Positions 7,824-14,471 of a stretch of 14,471 nt of DNA are shown here, one piece after another. Each line of letters opens with the position of its first letter. Within the stretch, counting starts at the first letter, position 1. The position numbers were made by a program, and so were the translations under genes. This DNA is from Myxococcota bacterium (GTDB lineage: Bacteria; Myxococcota_A; UBA9160; PR03), in NCBI GenBank assembly GCA_030066475.1, contig JASJBO010000132.1:1-14471 (forward strand), read 5' to 3'. The notes beneath the pieces were generated by a model, which did no database searches, was not told where the DNA came from, and was given only the letters and a program-made list of their open reading frames with translations.

Positions 7824-8345
7824 ATGAACAAGACCCTCCGCACCGGAATCGGAATGGCTGTGGCCCTGCTGCTCGCCGGGGCCGCCGCCGCCGAGGACGG
7901 CGGCCGCATCGCGGTCGTCGACATCGAGCAGGCGATCAACTCGACCGACGAAGGCAAGGCCGCGCGCGAGGAGTTCGCGCGCAAGCAGCGCGAGGCCGAG
8001 GGCCAGCTGCAGCCGATCATCGAGCGCGGGCGCGCGCTCGAGGAGGAGGTCAAGAGCAAGCGCTTCGTGCTGTCGCAGGACGCGCTCTACCAGAAGCAGC
8101 TCGACCTGGTCGAGCTGCAGAACGAGCTGAAGACCAAGCGCGACGAGCTCGAGGGCAAGCTCAAGGTCGACTACGAGCGGCTGGTGGCCCCGCTGCGGGC
8201 GAAGCTGCGCTCGATCGTCGAGGACCTCGGCAAGAGCGAGGGCTACGCGCTGATCCTCGAGCGCGGCACGCCCGGCGTCCTGTACAGCCGCGAGGCGCTC
8301 GACATCACCGACACGGTGATCGAGAAGTTCAACAAGAAGGGCTGA
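7824..8345 (+). CDS. skp: Periplasmic chaperone Skp/OmpH
   Basis: Skp is a periplasmic holdase that grips unfolded outer-membrane proteins after the Sec translocon and carries them to BamA. The 173-residue precursor starts with a clear signal peptide (MNKTLRTG, then a hydrophobic core, cleavage likely after A23 before EDGG). The short beta strand RIAVVDIEQAINSTDEGKAA is the family hallmark, followed by a long charged coiled coil (about 45-125) that forms the tentacle, and a closing strand region GYALILERGTPGVLYS before the terminal helix. Length is normal. AAGGAG lies 11 nt before the ATG, a slightly long spacing. Its place directly after bamA fits its role. Downstream, lpxD and fabZ are usually expected, but lpxA follows at once. 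Confidence 0.94.
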   Translation: MNKTLRTGIGMAVALLLAGAAAAEDGGRIAVVDIEQAINSTDEGKAAREEFARKQREAEGQLQPIIERGRALEEEVKSKRFVLSQDALYQKQLDLVELQNELKTKRDELEGKLKVDYERLVAPLRAKLRSIVEDLGKSEGYALILERGTPGVLYSREALDITDTVIEKFNKKG

Positions 8346-8351
8346 ACGGTC

Positions 8352-9122
8352 TTGCCCCGCATCCACCCGACCGCCGTCGTCGACCCCGCCGCCAAGCTGG
8401 CGGAGGACGTCGAGGTCGGCCCGCTCGCCTGCGTCGGAGCGGGCGTCGAGCTGGGGCCCGGCGTGGTGGTGGAGAACCACGCGAGCGTGACGGGCCTGAC
8501 CCGCGTGGGACGGGGCTCGCGGATCTACCCGTTCGCGGCCGTGGGTGGCGAGCCGCAGGACCTGAAGTGGCGCGGCGAGCAGACGCGGCTCGAGATCGGC
8601 GCCAGCAACCGGATCCGCGAGAACGCGACGATCCACGTCGGCACCGAGGGCGGGCTCACCGTGATCGGGGACGACAATCTGATCATGAACGGCGCGCACC
8701 TCGGCCACGACGTCCGGGTCGGGTCGCACACCGTGGTCGGCAGCTTCTGTGGCATCGGCGGGCACGTCGAGATCCACGATCACGCGCGCCTCGGGGCCTT
8801 CACCGGCGTCCACCAGTTCGCCCGCATCGGCGAGTCGGTGATGACCGCCGCGAACTCGATGCTGAGCCAGGACGCGCCGCCCTTCTCGCTGGTCGCGGGT
8901 GACCGCGCCCACCTGGTCGGAATCAACAGCATTGGCCTGCGCCGGCGCGACGTCTCGAGCGAGACGATCGCGGCGATCAAGCACGCCTTCCACGTGCTGT
9001 TCCGCTCGAAGCTCAAGCTGCGGGACGCCATCCGGCGGGTCCGCGGCGAGGGGGAGCTCGCGCCCGAGGTGGAGAGCCTGCTGCAGTTCCTGGAGAGCGC
9101 GACCCGCGGCTTCTGCCGCTAG
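8352..9122 (+). CDS. lpxA: UDP-N-acetylglucosamine O-acyltransferase LpxA
   Basis: LpxA carries out the first step of lipid A synthesis in the cytoplasm, moving a 3-hydroxyacyl chain from ACP to the 3-position of UDP-GlcNAc. The 256-residue protein has left-handed parallel beta-helix hexapeptide repeats from HPTAVVDPAAKL onward and an alpha-helical C-terminus (AIKHAFHVLFRSKLKL ... ATRGFCR). The catalytic histidine is H119 (E. coli H125), and H116, H138 and H154 match E. coli H122, H144 and H160. The residue aligned with the acyl-length ruler G173 is A167, which may favour a shorter chain. The start is TTG at 8352, 6 nt after skp, with AAGAAGG 11 nt upstream; it begins at the usual place for the family, and no better start is visible. 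lpxD and fabZ are absent between skp and this gene. Confidence 0.97.
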   Translation: MPRIHPTAVVDPAAKLAEDVEVGPLACVGAGVELGPGVVVENHASVTGLTRVGRGSRIYPFAAVGGEPQDLKWRGEQTRLEIGASNRIRENATIHVGTEGGLTVIGDDNLIMNGAHLGHDVRVGSHTVVGSFCGIGGHVEIHDHARLGAFTGVHQFARIGESVMTAANSMLSQDAPPFSLVAGDRAHLVGINSIGLRRRDVSSETIAAIKHAFHVLFRSKLKLRDAIRRVRGEGELAPEVESLLQFLESATRGFCR

Positions 9123-9127
9123 CCGGC

Positions 9128-9991
9128 ATGGAGCGTCCGCACGCCGACACGCTCGGCCTGATCGCCGGTCAGGGTCGCCTGCCGCTCGAGGTGGCGCGCG
9201 CTGCGCGCCGCGCCGGGCGGCGCGTGGTCGCGGTCGGGTTCCGCGGCTTCGCGTGCGAGGCGCTGGCCGATGAGGTGGACGCGCTCGAGTGGGTCCACGT
9301 CGGAGAGCTGGGACGGCTGCTGGACGCGCTGCGCGCGCTCGAGGTCGGCGAGGCCGCGCTGGTCGGCGGCGTGGCGAAGCGCCAGATGTTCGAGTCGGGC
9401 GGCCTGCTGCGGATCGACGCGCGGGCCCGCGAGCTGCTGGCGCAGCTCACCGAGCGCGGGGACGACGCGATCCTGCGCGCCGTCGGCACGGCGCTCGAGG
9501 CGGAGGGCATCGCGCTGCGCCCGCAGACCGAGCTTGCGCCCGGGCTGCTCGCGCCCGAGGGGCCGCTCGGCGCCGTTGCGCCCACCCCCGAGCAGGCGGA
9601 CGACGTGCGCTTCGGCTGGTCGGTCGCCAAGGCGATCGGCGAGCTCGACGTCGGCCAGACCGTGGTGGTTCGCGGCCGCACCGTCCTGGCGGTCGAGGCG
9701 ATCGAGGGGACCGACGCCGCGATCCGACGCGGCGCCGAGCTGGGTGGGCCCGGGGTGTGCGTCGTCAAGGTGTTCAAGCCCAGGCAGGATGCGCGCTTCG
9801 ACCTCCCGACCATCGGCGCCGCGACCGCAGACGTGCTGCGCGCTGCGGGCGCAGCACTGCTGGCGGTCGAAGCCGGTCGCAGCTTCGTGCTCGATCGCGA
9901 GACGCTGGTGCGGGAGGCCGACCGCAGCGGGATCTGCCTGCTCGGCGTCGCGCCCGACGGGCCGCCGCCCGCGCCGGGAGCGGCCCGGTGA
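9128..9991 (+). CDS. lpxI: UDP-2,3-diacylglucosamine pyrophosphatase LpxI
   Basis: LpxI hydrolyses UDP-2,3-diacylglucosamine to lipid X and UMP. It is an unrelated replacement for LpxH, known from alphaproteobacteria such as Caulobacter and common in deltaproteobacteria. The 287 residues show the family (DUF1009) pattern: GLIAGQGRLPLEVARAARRAG at the N-terminus, the central LVGGVAKRQMF, ERGDDAILRAV (109-119), then the C-terminal domain with AVEAIEGTDAAIRRG (EGTD at 193-196) and VVKVFKPRQDARFDLPTIG. The C-terminal tail is rich in proline and alanine and is probably not functional. The ATG lies 5 nt after the lpxA stop with no convincing Shine-Dalgarno, so it likely depends on coupling. Its stop overlaps the next gene as GTGA. 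It sits between lpxA and lpxB, in keeping with its step in the pathway. Confidence 0.95.
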   Translation: MERPHADTLGLIAGQGRLPLEVARAARRAGRRVVAVGFRGFACEALADEVDALEWVHVGELGRLLDALRALEVGEAALVGGVAKRQMFESGGLLRIDARARELLAQLTERGDDAILRAVGTALEAEGIALRPQTELAPGLLAPEGPLGAVAPTPEQADDVRFGWSVAKAIGELDVGQTVVVRGRTVLAVEAIEGTDAAIRRGAELGGPGVCVVKVFKPRQDARFDLPTIGAATADVLRAAGAALLAVEAGRSFVLDRETLVREADRSGICLLGVAPDGPPPAPGAAR

Positions 9992-10941
9992 GCGTCCGCC
10001 TCGGCGTCGTCGGGGCCGGCCACATGGGTCGGCTGCACGCCGAGAAGGTCGCGTCCCTGCGCGCGCAGGGCGAGCCGGTGGAGCTGTCCGGAATCGCGGA
10101 CGTCGATCTCGAGCGGGCCGAACGGCTGGCGGGCGAGACCGGGACCCGCGCCGCCAAGGAGGCCCGCGCGCTCTACGCCGAGGCCGACGCCGCCATCGTC
10201 GCGGTGCCCACGGTGCACCACCACGAGGTGGTGAGCGGACTGCTCGCGGCCGGACTCGACGTGCTCGTCGAGAAGCCGATCGCCGCCACCCTCGAGCAGG
10301 CCGAGGCGTTGCTGGCGCTGGCGCGCACAGGGGGGCGCGTGCTCGAGGTCGGACACCTCGAGTGGTTCAACACGGCGCTCCGGGCCATCGCGCCCACGAT
10401 CCGCCGGCCCCGCTTCGTCGAGGCGCATCGGATGGGGCCGTTCCCGGGGCGCTCCACCGACGTCGACATCGTGCGCGACCTGATGATCCACGACATCGAC
10501 GTGATCCAGCGGTTGATCGGCGAGGAGCCCGAGTCGGTCGAGGGGATCGGGGTCCCGGTCGTCTCCGACGAGCTCGACATCGCGAACGCGCGCGTGCGCT
10601 TCCCGGGCGGCTGCGTCGCCAACTTCACGGCCAGCCGGGTGACGCTCACGCCGATGCGCAAGATCCGCTTCTTCCAGGCCGACGGCTACTTCTCGATCGA
10701 CTTCCTCGAGCAGTCGGCGGTGATCGGTCGCCGCCTGCCGCAGGCCGACGGCAGCTACCGCATCGAGGTGGAGCCGATCCAGTTCGATCGCGAGGACGCC
10801 CTCGGCGCGCAGCTGCGCGCCTTCCTCGAGCGCGTGCGCACGCGACAGGCCAGCGGCGAGAGCGCCGAGGCGGCGCTACGCGCCCTGCGCACCGCCCTGC
10901 GCGTGATCGGGTCGCTGCCCGATTTCGACGAGCTGCGATGA
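9988..10941 (+). CDS. Gfo/Idh/MocA-family NAD(P)-dependent oxidoreductase, possible GnnA-like UDP-GlcNAc 3-dehydrogenase
   Basis: This 317-residue protein is a sugar dehydrogenase of the Gfo/Idh/MocA type. The Rossmann motif GVVGAGHMG (6-14) starts the NAD(P)-binding domain, the family motif VLVEKPIA has E95-K96-P97, and the C-terminal sheet domain contains the expected catalytic region IHDIDVIQ with H168 and D171. The segment GHLEWFNTALR resembles the GHIERFNPA stretch of relatives found in lpx clusters. The start is GTG at 9988, overlapping lpxI by 4 nt, with GGGAG 8 nt upstream. Its own end overlaps lpxB as ATGA, so it is made together with lipid A enzymes. In Acidithiobacillus ferrooxidans the dehydrogenase GnnA, with aminotransferase GnnB, lies between lpxA and lpxB and makes the 3-amino sugar that gives amide-linked lipid A. 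GnnA function here is an inference from family and position; no gnnB is in the window. Confidence 0.85.
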   Translation: MSVRLGVVGAGHMGRLHAEKVASLRAQGEPVELSGIADVDLERAERLAGETGTRAAKEARALYAEADAAIVAVPTVHHHEVVSGLLAAGLDVLVEKPIAATLEQAEALLALARTGGRVLEVGHLEWFNTALRAIAPTIRRPRFVEAHRMGPFPGRSTDVDIVRDLMIHDIDVIQRLIGEEPESVEGIGVPVVSDELDIANARVRFPGGCVANFTASRVTLTPMRKIRFFQADGYFSIDFLEQSAVIGRRLPQADGSYRIEVEPIQFDREDALGAQLRAFLERVRTRQASGESAEAALRALRTALRVIGSLPDFDELR

Positions 10942-12104
10942 CGGGCGTGCTGATCTCGGCCGGCGACGCATCCGGCGAGGCCCACGCGGCCGACCTGGTG
11001 CGCGCGCTGCGGGCGCGAAGGCCGGGCCTCTCCGGGTTCGGCCTCGGTGGCGACGCCATGCGGGCGGCCGGCGTAGAGCTGCTGGTGGAGCAGCGCGAGC
11101 TGGCGGTGGCCGGTCTGGTGGAGGTGCTCGGCACCGTCCGCCGCGTGTTCGACGCCTGGCGCCGGCTCGCCGCAGCGGCCCGCGAGCGCCGCCCCGCGCT
11201 CGCGATCCTGGTCGACGCGCCCGAGTTCAACCTCCCGCTCGCCCGGCGCCTGCAGCGCCAGGGAGTGCCGATCCTGTACTACATCAGCCCGCAGGTGTGG
11301 GCCTGGCGCACGGGCCGGGTCCGCAAGCTGGCGCGGCGGGTCGACCGCATGGCGGTGATCTTCCCGTTCGAGGTGGACGTGTACGCGGGAACCGGGCTGC
11401 GGGTGGAGTTCGTCGGGCACCCGCTCGTGGAGCGCATGCGCGAGGTGCGCGAGAAGCACGACCGGGCCGACGCCCGGGCGTCGCTGGGGATCGCGGGCGA
11501 ACGGGAGCTGGTGGTGCTGCTGCCGGGCAGCCGGCGCAACGAGATCCAGACCGGGCTGGGGGTCCAGCTCGAGGCGGCGCGCGCGCTCCACGCCCGGCGT
11601 CCCGACACCGCCTTCGTCCTGGCGCTGGCGCCCAGCCTCCATCCCGACGCCGTGCGGGCCGGCATCCGCGCCGCGGCGCTTCCGCCGCAGCTGGCGCTCC
11701 AGGTGGTCGAGGGCCGGACCCACGAGGCGGTGGTGGCCGCCGACGTGGCGCTCGCCAAGCCCGGCACCGCGACCCTCGAGGTCGCCCTGCTGGGCTGTCC
11801 GCTGGTGGTGGTCGGGCGCGCGCATCCGCTCACGGCCGCGGTGATGCGGCGTCTGGTGCGGGTCCCGTCCTTCGCGATGCCGAACCTGATCGCGGGGGCG
11901 CCGATCGTGCCGGAGTTCCTGCAGGGCGATGCGGTCCCCGACCGGGTGGCGGCGGCGCTCGCCGACCTGGTGCGCGGCCCGGCCCGCGAGCTGCAGCTGG
12001 CGCGACTCGCGGAGGTCGCGCAGCGTCTGGGCACGGGCGGAGCCGCGGCGCGGACGGCTTCGATGGCCCTCGAGATGATCGATGAACGCACTTCTTCGGC
12101 ATAG
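10938..12104 (+). CDS. lpxB: Lipid-A-disaccharide synthase LpxB
   Basis: LpxB is a peripheral inner-membrane glycosyltransferase (GT19) that joins UDP-2,3-diacylglucosamine and lipid X into the lipid A disaccharide. The 388 residues match the family throughout: SAGDASGEAHAADLV at the start, GLGGDAMRAAGVELL, VDAPEFNLPLA (usually IDxPDFN), YYISPQVWAWR (P118-R124), VEFVGHPL, LPGSRRNEI, the UDP-binding part AKPGTATLEVALLGCP, and the ending MPNLIAGAPIVPEFLQ. The length is normal. It begins with an ATG that overlaps the oxidoreductase stop and ends 23 nt inside waaA. It consumes the product of the nearby LpxI. In several relatives msbA follows lpxB, but here waaA does. Confidence 0.97.
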   Translation: MTGVLISAGDASGEAHAADLVRALRARRPGLSGFGLGGDAMRAAGVELLVEQRELAVAGLVEVLGTVRRVFDAWRRLAAAARERRPALAILVDAPEFNLPLARRLQRQGVPILYYISPQVWAWRTGRVRKLARRVDRMAVIFPFEVDVYAGTGLRVEFVGHPLVERMREVREKHDRADARASLGIAGERELVVLLPGSRRNEIQTGLGVQLEAARALHARRPDTAFVLALAPSLHPDAVRAGIRAAALPPQLALQVVEGRTHEAVVAADVALAKPGTATLEVALLGCPLVVVGRAHPLTAAVMRRLVRVPSFAMPNLIAGAPIVPEFLQGDAVPDRVAAALADLVRGPARELQLARLAEVAQRLGTGGAAARTASMALEMIDERTSSA

Positions 12105-13338
12105 CGGCGCGGCCCTCGTGGCCGCCCTGGGCGCGCCGGTCGGCGCGATGGGCCTGCTGCTGCGCCCGGGCTGGCGCGAGGGCGTGCGCGAGCGGCTGGG
12201 CCTGGCGGGGCCGACCGTGCCCGGCGCCGTCTGGGTGCACGGGGCCAGCGTCGGCGAGATCCTCGCGGCCACGCGCCTGGTCGACGAGCTCCAGGCGCGC
12301 GGCCACACGCTGCTGGCCTCGACCACCACGACGACCGGGCAGGCGGTGCTGGCCCATACGCGTCCGGAGCTCCCGCGCCGGCTGGCGCCGCTCGACCATC
12401 TCTGGTGTGCGACGGCCTCGCTCCGGCGGGCGCGGCCCGCCGCGCTCGTGATGGTCGAGACGGACCTGTGGCCGACGTGGATCGCGGCCGCCCAGCGCAT
12501 GGGTGTGGCCGTCGCGGTGGTGTCGGGGCGCATCTCGGACCGCAGCCTGAGGAGCTACCAGCGGCTCGGTCCGGTGCTGCGCGGGACCTTCTCGCGGATG
12601 GACGCGGTCGGGGCGCGCTCGGCCGAGGACGCGCGGCGCTTCCTGGCGCTTGGCTTCGCGGAGCACTGCGTACGGGTGACCGGCGACCTGAAGCTCGAGC
12701 CGCCCGCGGCACCGGCCGGCCTGGCCTCCGACCTGGCGGCCCTGCTGGGCAACGCCGAGCCGCTGGTGGGCGCGAGCACGCACGTCGGTGAGGAGATGGC
12801 GCTGCTCGACGCGGTCGAGGCCGCCGAGCTGGCGGGCGGCGCGATCCCGCTGGTGCTGGCACCGCGGCACCTGGAGCGCGCCGACGAGGTTGCGCGCGAG
12901 GTCCTGGTGCGCGGCCTCAAGCTGCGGCGTCGCTCGCAGCCCGACGGGCGCCCGCTCGCGGACGGCGAGGTGCTGCTGCTCGACAGCATGGGCGAGCTGC
13001 CCGGCGTGATCGGCCGCGCGCTCGCGGTGTTCGTGGGCGGCTCGCTGGTGCCGCGCGGAGGCCACAACGTGCTCGAGCCCGCGCACGCCGGGCGTGCCAC
13101 GCTGTTCGGTCCCCACACCGAGAACGTGCGCCAGGCGGCCGACCGCCTGCTCGCCTGCGGCGGGGCGCGGCGCGTGGCCGACGCCGACGAGCTGACGGCG
13201 GCGGTGGTGGAGCTGGTGCTCCATCCCGAGCGGGCCCACCGGCAGGGCTCGGCGGCACGGCGTGAGATCGATCGTCACCGCGGAGCGGCGGCGCGCAGTG
13301 CGGACCTGGTGGAGTCGCTGCTCGTGGCCCGCCGTTGA
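12082..13338 (+). CDS. waaA: 3-deoxy-D-manno-octulosonic acid (Kdo) transferase
   Basis: WaaA (KdtA, GT30) adds Kdo from CMP-Kdo to lipid IVA on the cytoplasmic face of the inner membrane. The 418-residue protein opens with a hydrophobic anchor (about 8-28), then HGASVGE with the catalytic base E59 (equivalent to E60 in E. coli), METDLWPTW shown here as VETDLWPTW, VVSGRISDRSLRSY, TGDLKLE, ASTHVGEE, APRHLER, LLDSMGELPG, and the CMP-Kdo site region GGSLVPRGGHNVLEPA followed by LFGPHTENVRQA. All belong to the WaaA family. Sequence alone does not show whether it adds one, two or more Kdo units. The ATG start lies inside lpxB (23-nt overlap) without a strong ribosome site, and its stop overlaps lpxK as TTGA. 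Confidence 0.96.
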   Translation: MNALLRHSGAALVAALGAPVGAMGLLLRPGWREGVRERLGLAGPTVPGAVWVHGASVGEILAATRLVDELQARGHTLLASTTTTTGQAVLAHTRPELPRRLAPLDHLWCATASLRRARPAALVMVETDLWPTWIAAAQRMGVAVAVVSGRISDRSLRSYQRLGPVLRGTFSRMDAVGARSAEDARRFLALGFAEHCVRVTGDLKLEPPAAPAGLASDLAALLGNAEPLVGASTHVGEEMALLDAVEAAELAGGAIPLVLAPRHLERADEVAREVLVRGLKLRRRSQPDGRPLADGEVLLLDSMGELPGVIGRALAVFVGGSLVPRGGHNVLEPAHAGRATLFGPHTENVRQAADRLLACGGARRVADADELTAAVVELVLHPERAHRQGSAARREIDRHRGAAARSADLVESLLVARR

Positions 13339-14405
13339 GCCGACTGCGGCGCCCCTCCTGGTTCGACGAGCGCGCGCCCTCGTGGGGGAGGCGCGCCCAG
13401 CTGGCGCCGCTGGTGCCGCTCTCCTGGCTCTACCGGCTCGGCGCGTTCGCCGCGCGGCGCTCGCGCAGCAGCGGTCTGCGCCCGCCCGCGCGGCTGGCAT
13501 GCCGGGTCGTGAGCATCGGCAACCTCGCCGTGGGCGGCTCCGGCAAGACGCCCGCCGCGGCCTGGGTCGCCGCGAGGCTGCGCGAGCGCGGGCACAAGGT
13601 GGCCCTGGCGAGCCGCGGCTATGGTCGCACCGAGCGCGATCCGGTGCGCGTGGTCTCCGACGGGCGCTTCGTCCACGCTGGACTCGAGCAGGCCGGCGAC
13701 GAGCCGTTGCTGCTCGCCGCACACGCGCCGGGCGTGCCGGTGCTGGTCGGGCCGGATCGCAGCGTGGTGGGGCTACGGGCGCTGTCCGCCTTCGGTGTGG
13801 ACGTCCTCGTGCTCGACGACGGCTTCCAGCACCACCGGCTGGCGCGCGACGTCGACCTGGTCTGCTTCGACGGCGGCACCGGGCTGGGCAACGCGCGGCT
13901 CCTGCCGCGCGGGCCGCTGCGCGAGGGACTCGGCGCGCTGCGCTTCGCCGACGCCTTGCTGGTGGTCGACGGGCCGCTGCCCGAGCGCGACGAGCAGCGC
14001 ATCGCCGCGCGGGCGCCGCTGGCGCGCTGGTTCCGCGCGTGGCGGCGCCCCGCCGCGCTGCGCCCGCTGGCGGGTGGAGCTGGCGAGCCGCCTGCGTGGC
14101 TCGCCGGCCGCGAGGTCGGCCTGCTCGCCGGCCTCGCGCACCCCGGCTCGCTTCGTGCCACTCTCGCGCGGCTCGGCGCGCGGGTCGTGGCCGAGCGGCT
14201 GCTGCCCGACCACCACCGCTATCGCGAGCGCGACCTCGCGGGTCTCGCCGAGCAGGCGCCGCTGTGGGTGACCACCGAGAAAGACGGCGTGAAGATCCTG
14301 CCGCGCTGGGCGCGCGGCCTGGACCTGCGCGTCCTCGCGGTCCGGCTCGAGGTCGACGAGGCCGAGGAGCTGGTGGACTGGCTCGACCGCAGCCTGCGGC
14401 ATTAG
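13335..14405 (+). CDS. lpxK: Tetraacyldisaccharide 4'-kinase LpxK
   Basis: LpxK phosphorylates the 4'-position of the lipid A disaccharide with ATP at the inner membrane, giving lipid IVA. The 356-residue protein has a short amphipathic or membrane-associated N-terminus (about 23-43), the P-loop GNLAVGGSGKTP (62-73), ASRGYGR, GDEPLLLA, LDDGFQHHRLARD (D161-D173), LLPRGPLRE, PDHHRY (H293/H294) and TTEKDGVK (E315-K316-D317), all standard for LpxK. Its length is slightly above the E. coli enzyme. The start is TTG at 13335, overlapping the waaA stop by 4 nt; it gives the normal LpxK N-terminus (RRPSWFDERAP), although the codon is weak and expression probably relies on coupling. It acts just before WaaA in the pathway, and it is the last gene in the window. 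Confidence 0.96.
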   Translation: MSRLRRPSWFDERAPSWGRRAQLAPLVPLSWLYRLGAFAARRSRSSGLRPPARLACRVVSIGNLAVGGSGKTPAAAWVAARLRERGHKVALASRGYGRTERDPVRVVSDGRFVHAGLEQAGDEPLLLAAHAPGVPVLVGPDRSVVGLRALSAFGVDVLVLDDGFQHHRLARDVDLVCFDGGTGLGNARLLPRGPLREGLGALRFADALLVVDGPLPERDEQRIAARAPLARWFRAWRRPAALRPLAGGAGEPPAWLAGREVGLLAGLAHPGSLRATLARLGARVVAERLLPDHHRYRERDLAGLAEQAPLWVTTEKDGVKILPRWARGLDLRVLAVRLEVDEAEELVDWLDRSLRH

Positions 14406-14435
14406 TGGACTTCGCTCGGCTTCGCCTCGCTGCGC

Positions 14436-14460
14436 GCGCCGCCGGGGGAACCGGCGGCGC
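14436..14460 (+). terminator. GC-rich hairpin after lpxK, possible terminator
   Basis: A perfect 10-bp inverted repeat (GCGCCGCCGG / CCGGCGGCGC) surrounds a 5-nt GGGAA loop, 30 nt after the lpxK stop. Only two T residues follow, so it lacks a proper U-tract. In very GC-rich genomes strong stems with poor U-tracts are common at operon ends, so it may terminate or pause transcription or protect the 3' end. The 30 bases before it (14406-14435) are a low-complexity CTTCGC/CTCGC-type run with no gene seen. Confidence 0.5.
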
Positions 14461-14471
14461 TTGCGCGGGCG

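Noticed and set aside
10755..13722. Several long reverse-strand frames opposite lpxB, waaA and lpxK
   Set aside because: All mirror verified + strand genes; the translations are Arg/Ala/Pro/Ser-rich without recognisable motifs.
1..14471. CRISPR arrays, insertion sequences, tRNA or rRNA genes, prophage or toxin systems
   Set aside because: No regularly spaced repeats, transposase-like protein, or structural RNA pattern seen; the window is a continuous housekeeping envelope cluster.

Overview
The window is a very GC-rich, fully coding stretch from a Gram-negative, LPS-making bacterium. All genes lie on the + strand. The order prfB - lysS - lolC/E - lolD - bamA - skp - lpxA - lpxI - Gfo/Idh oxidoreductase - lpxB - waaA - lpxK, and the use of LpxI rather than LpxH, resemble the envelope-biogenesis cluster of deltaproteobacterial lineages (Myxococcota, Desulfobacterota, Binatota and relatives). 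The strong GC bias fits a Myxococcota- or Binatota-like genome, but the sequence alone does not settle the phylum.

Layout. Bases 1-158 hold the 3' end of prfB (release factor 2), which overlaps lysS (155-1633) by ATGA. After 8 nt comes a LolC/E-type lipoprotein-releasing permease (1642-3606), which overlaps its ATPase lolD (3599-4309). The only real intergenic gap (4310-4431) carries a small hairpin, a good sigma-70-like promoter and a strong Shine-Dalgarno in front of bamA (TTG start, 4432-7788). From bamA to lpxK the genes follow with gaps of at most 35 nt or with overlaps: skp, lpxA, lpxI, a Gfo/Idh/MocA dehydrogenase, lpxB, waaA, lpxK. A perfect 10-bp GC hairpin lies 30 nt after lpxK.

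How it works together. LolCD lifts lipoproteins off the inner membrane. BamA inserts beta-barrels, and Skp delivers them through the periplasm. LpxA, LpxI, LpxB, LpxK and WaaA carry out most of lipid A-Kdo synthesis. The window therefore packs three routes of outer-membrane building into what looks like two adjoining transcription units.

Departures from the textbook: (1) the Lol permease has an extra N-terminal module of about 234 residues with about seven predicted membrane helices; (2) BamA has 1118 residues, with a FlgO/TolB-like domain and a probable sixth POTRA ahead of the usual five; (3) its L6 loop is expanded into an acidic segment with two cysteines; (4) lpxD and fabZ are missing between skp and lpxA; (5) a GnnA-like oxidoreductase candidate sits between lpxI and lpxB. 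I see no mobile elements, CRISPR arrays, tRNA or rRNA genes.
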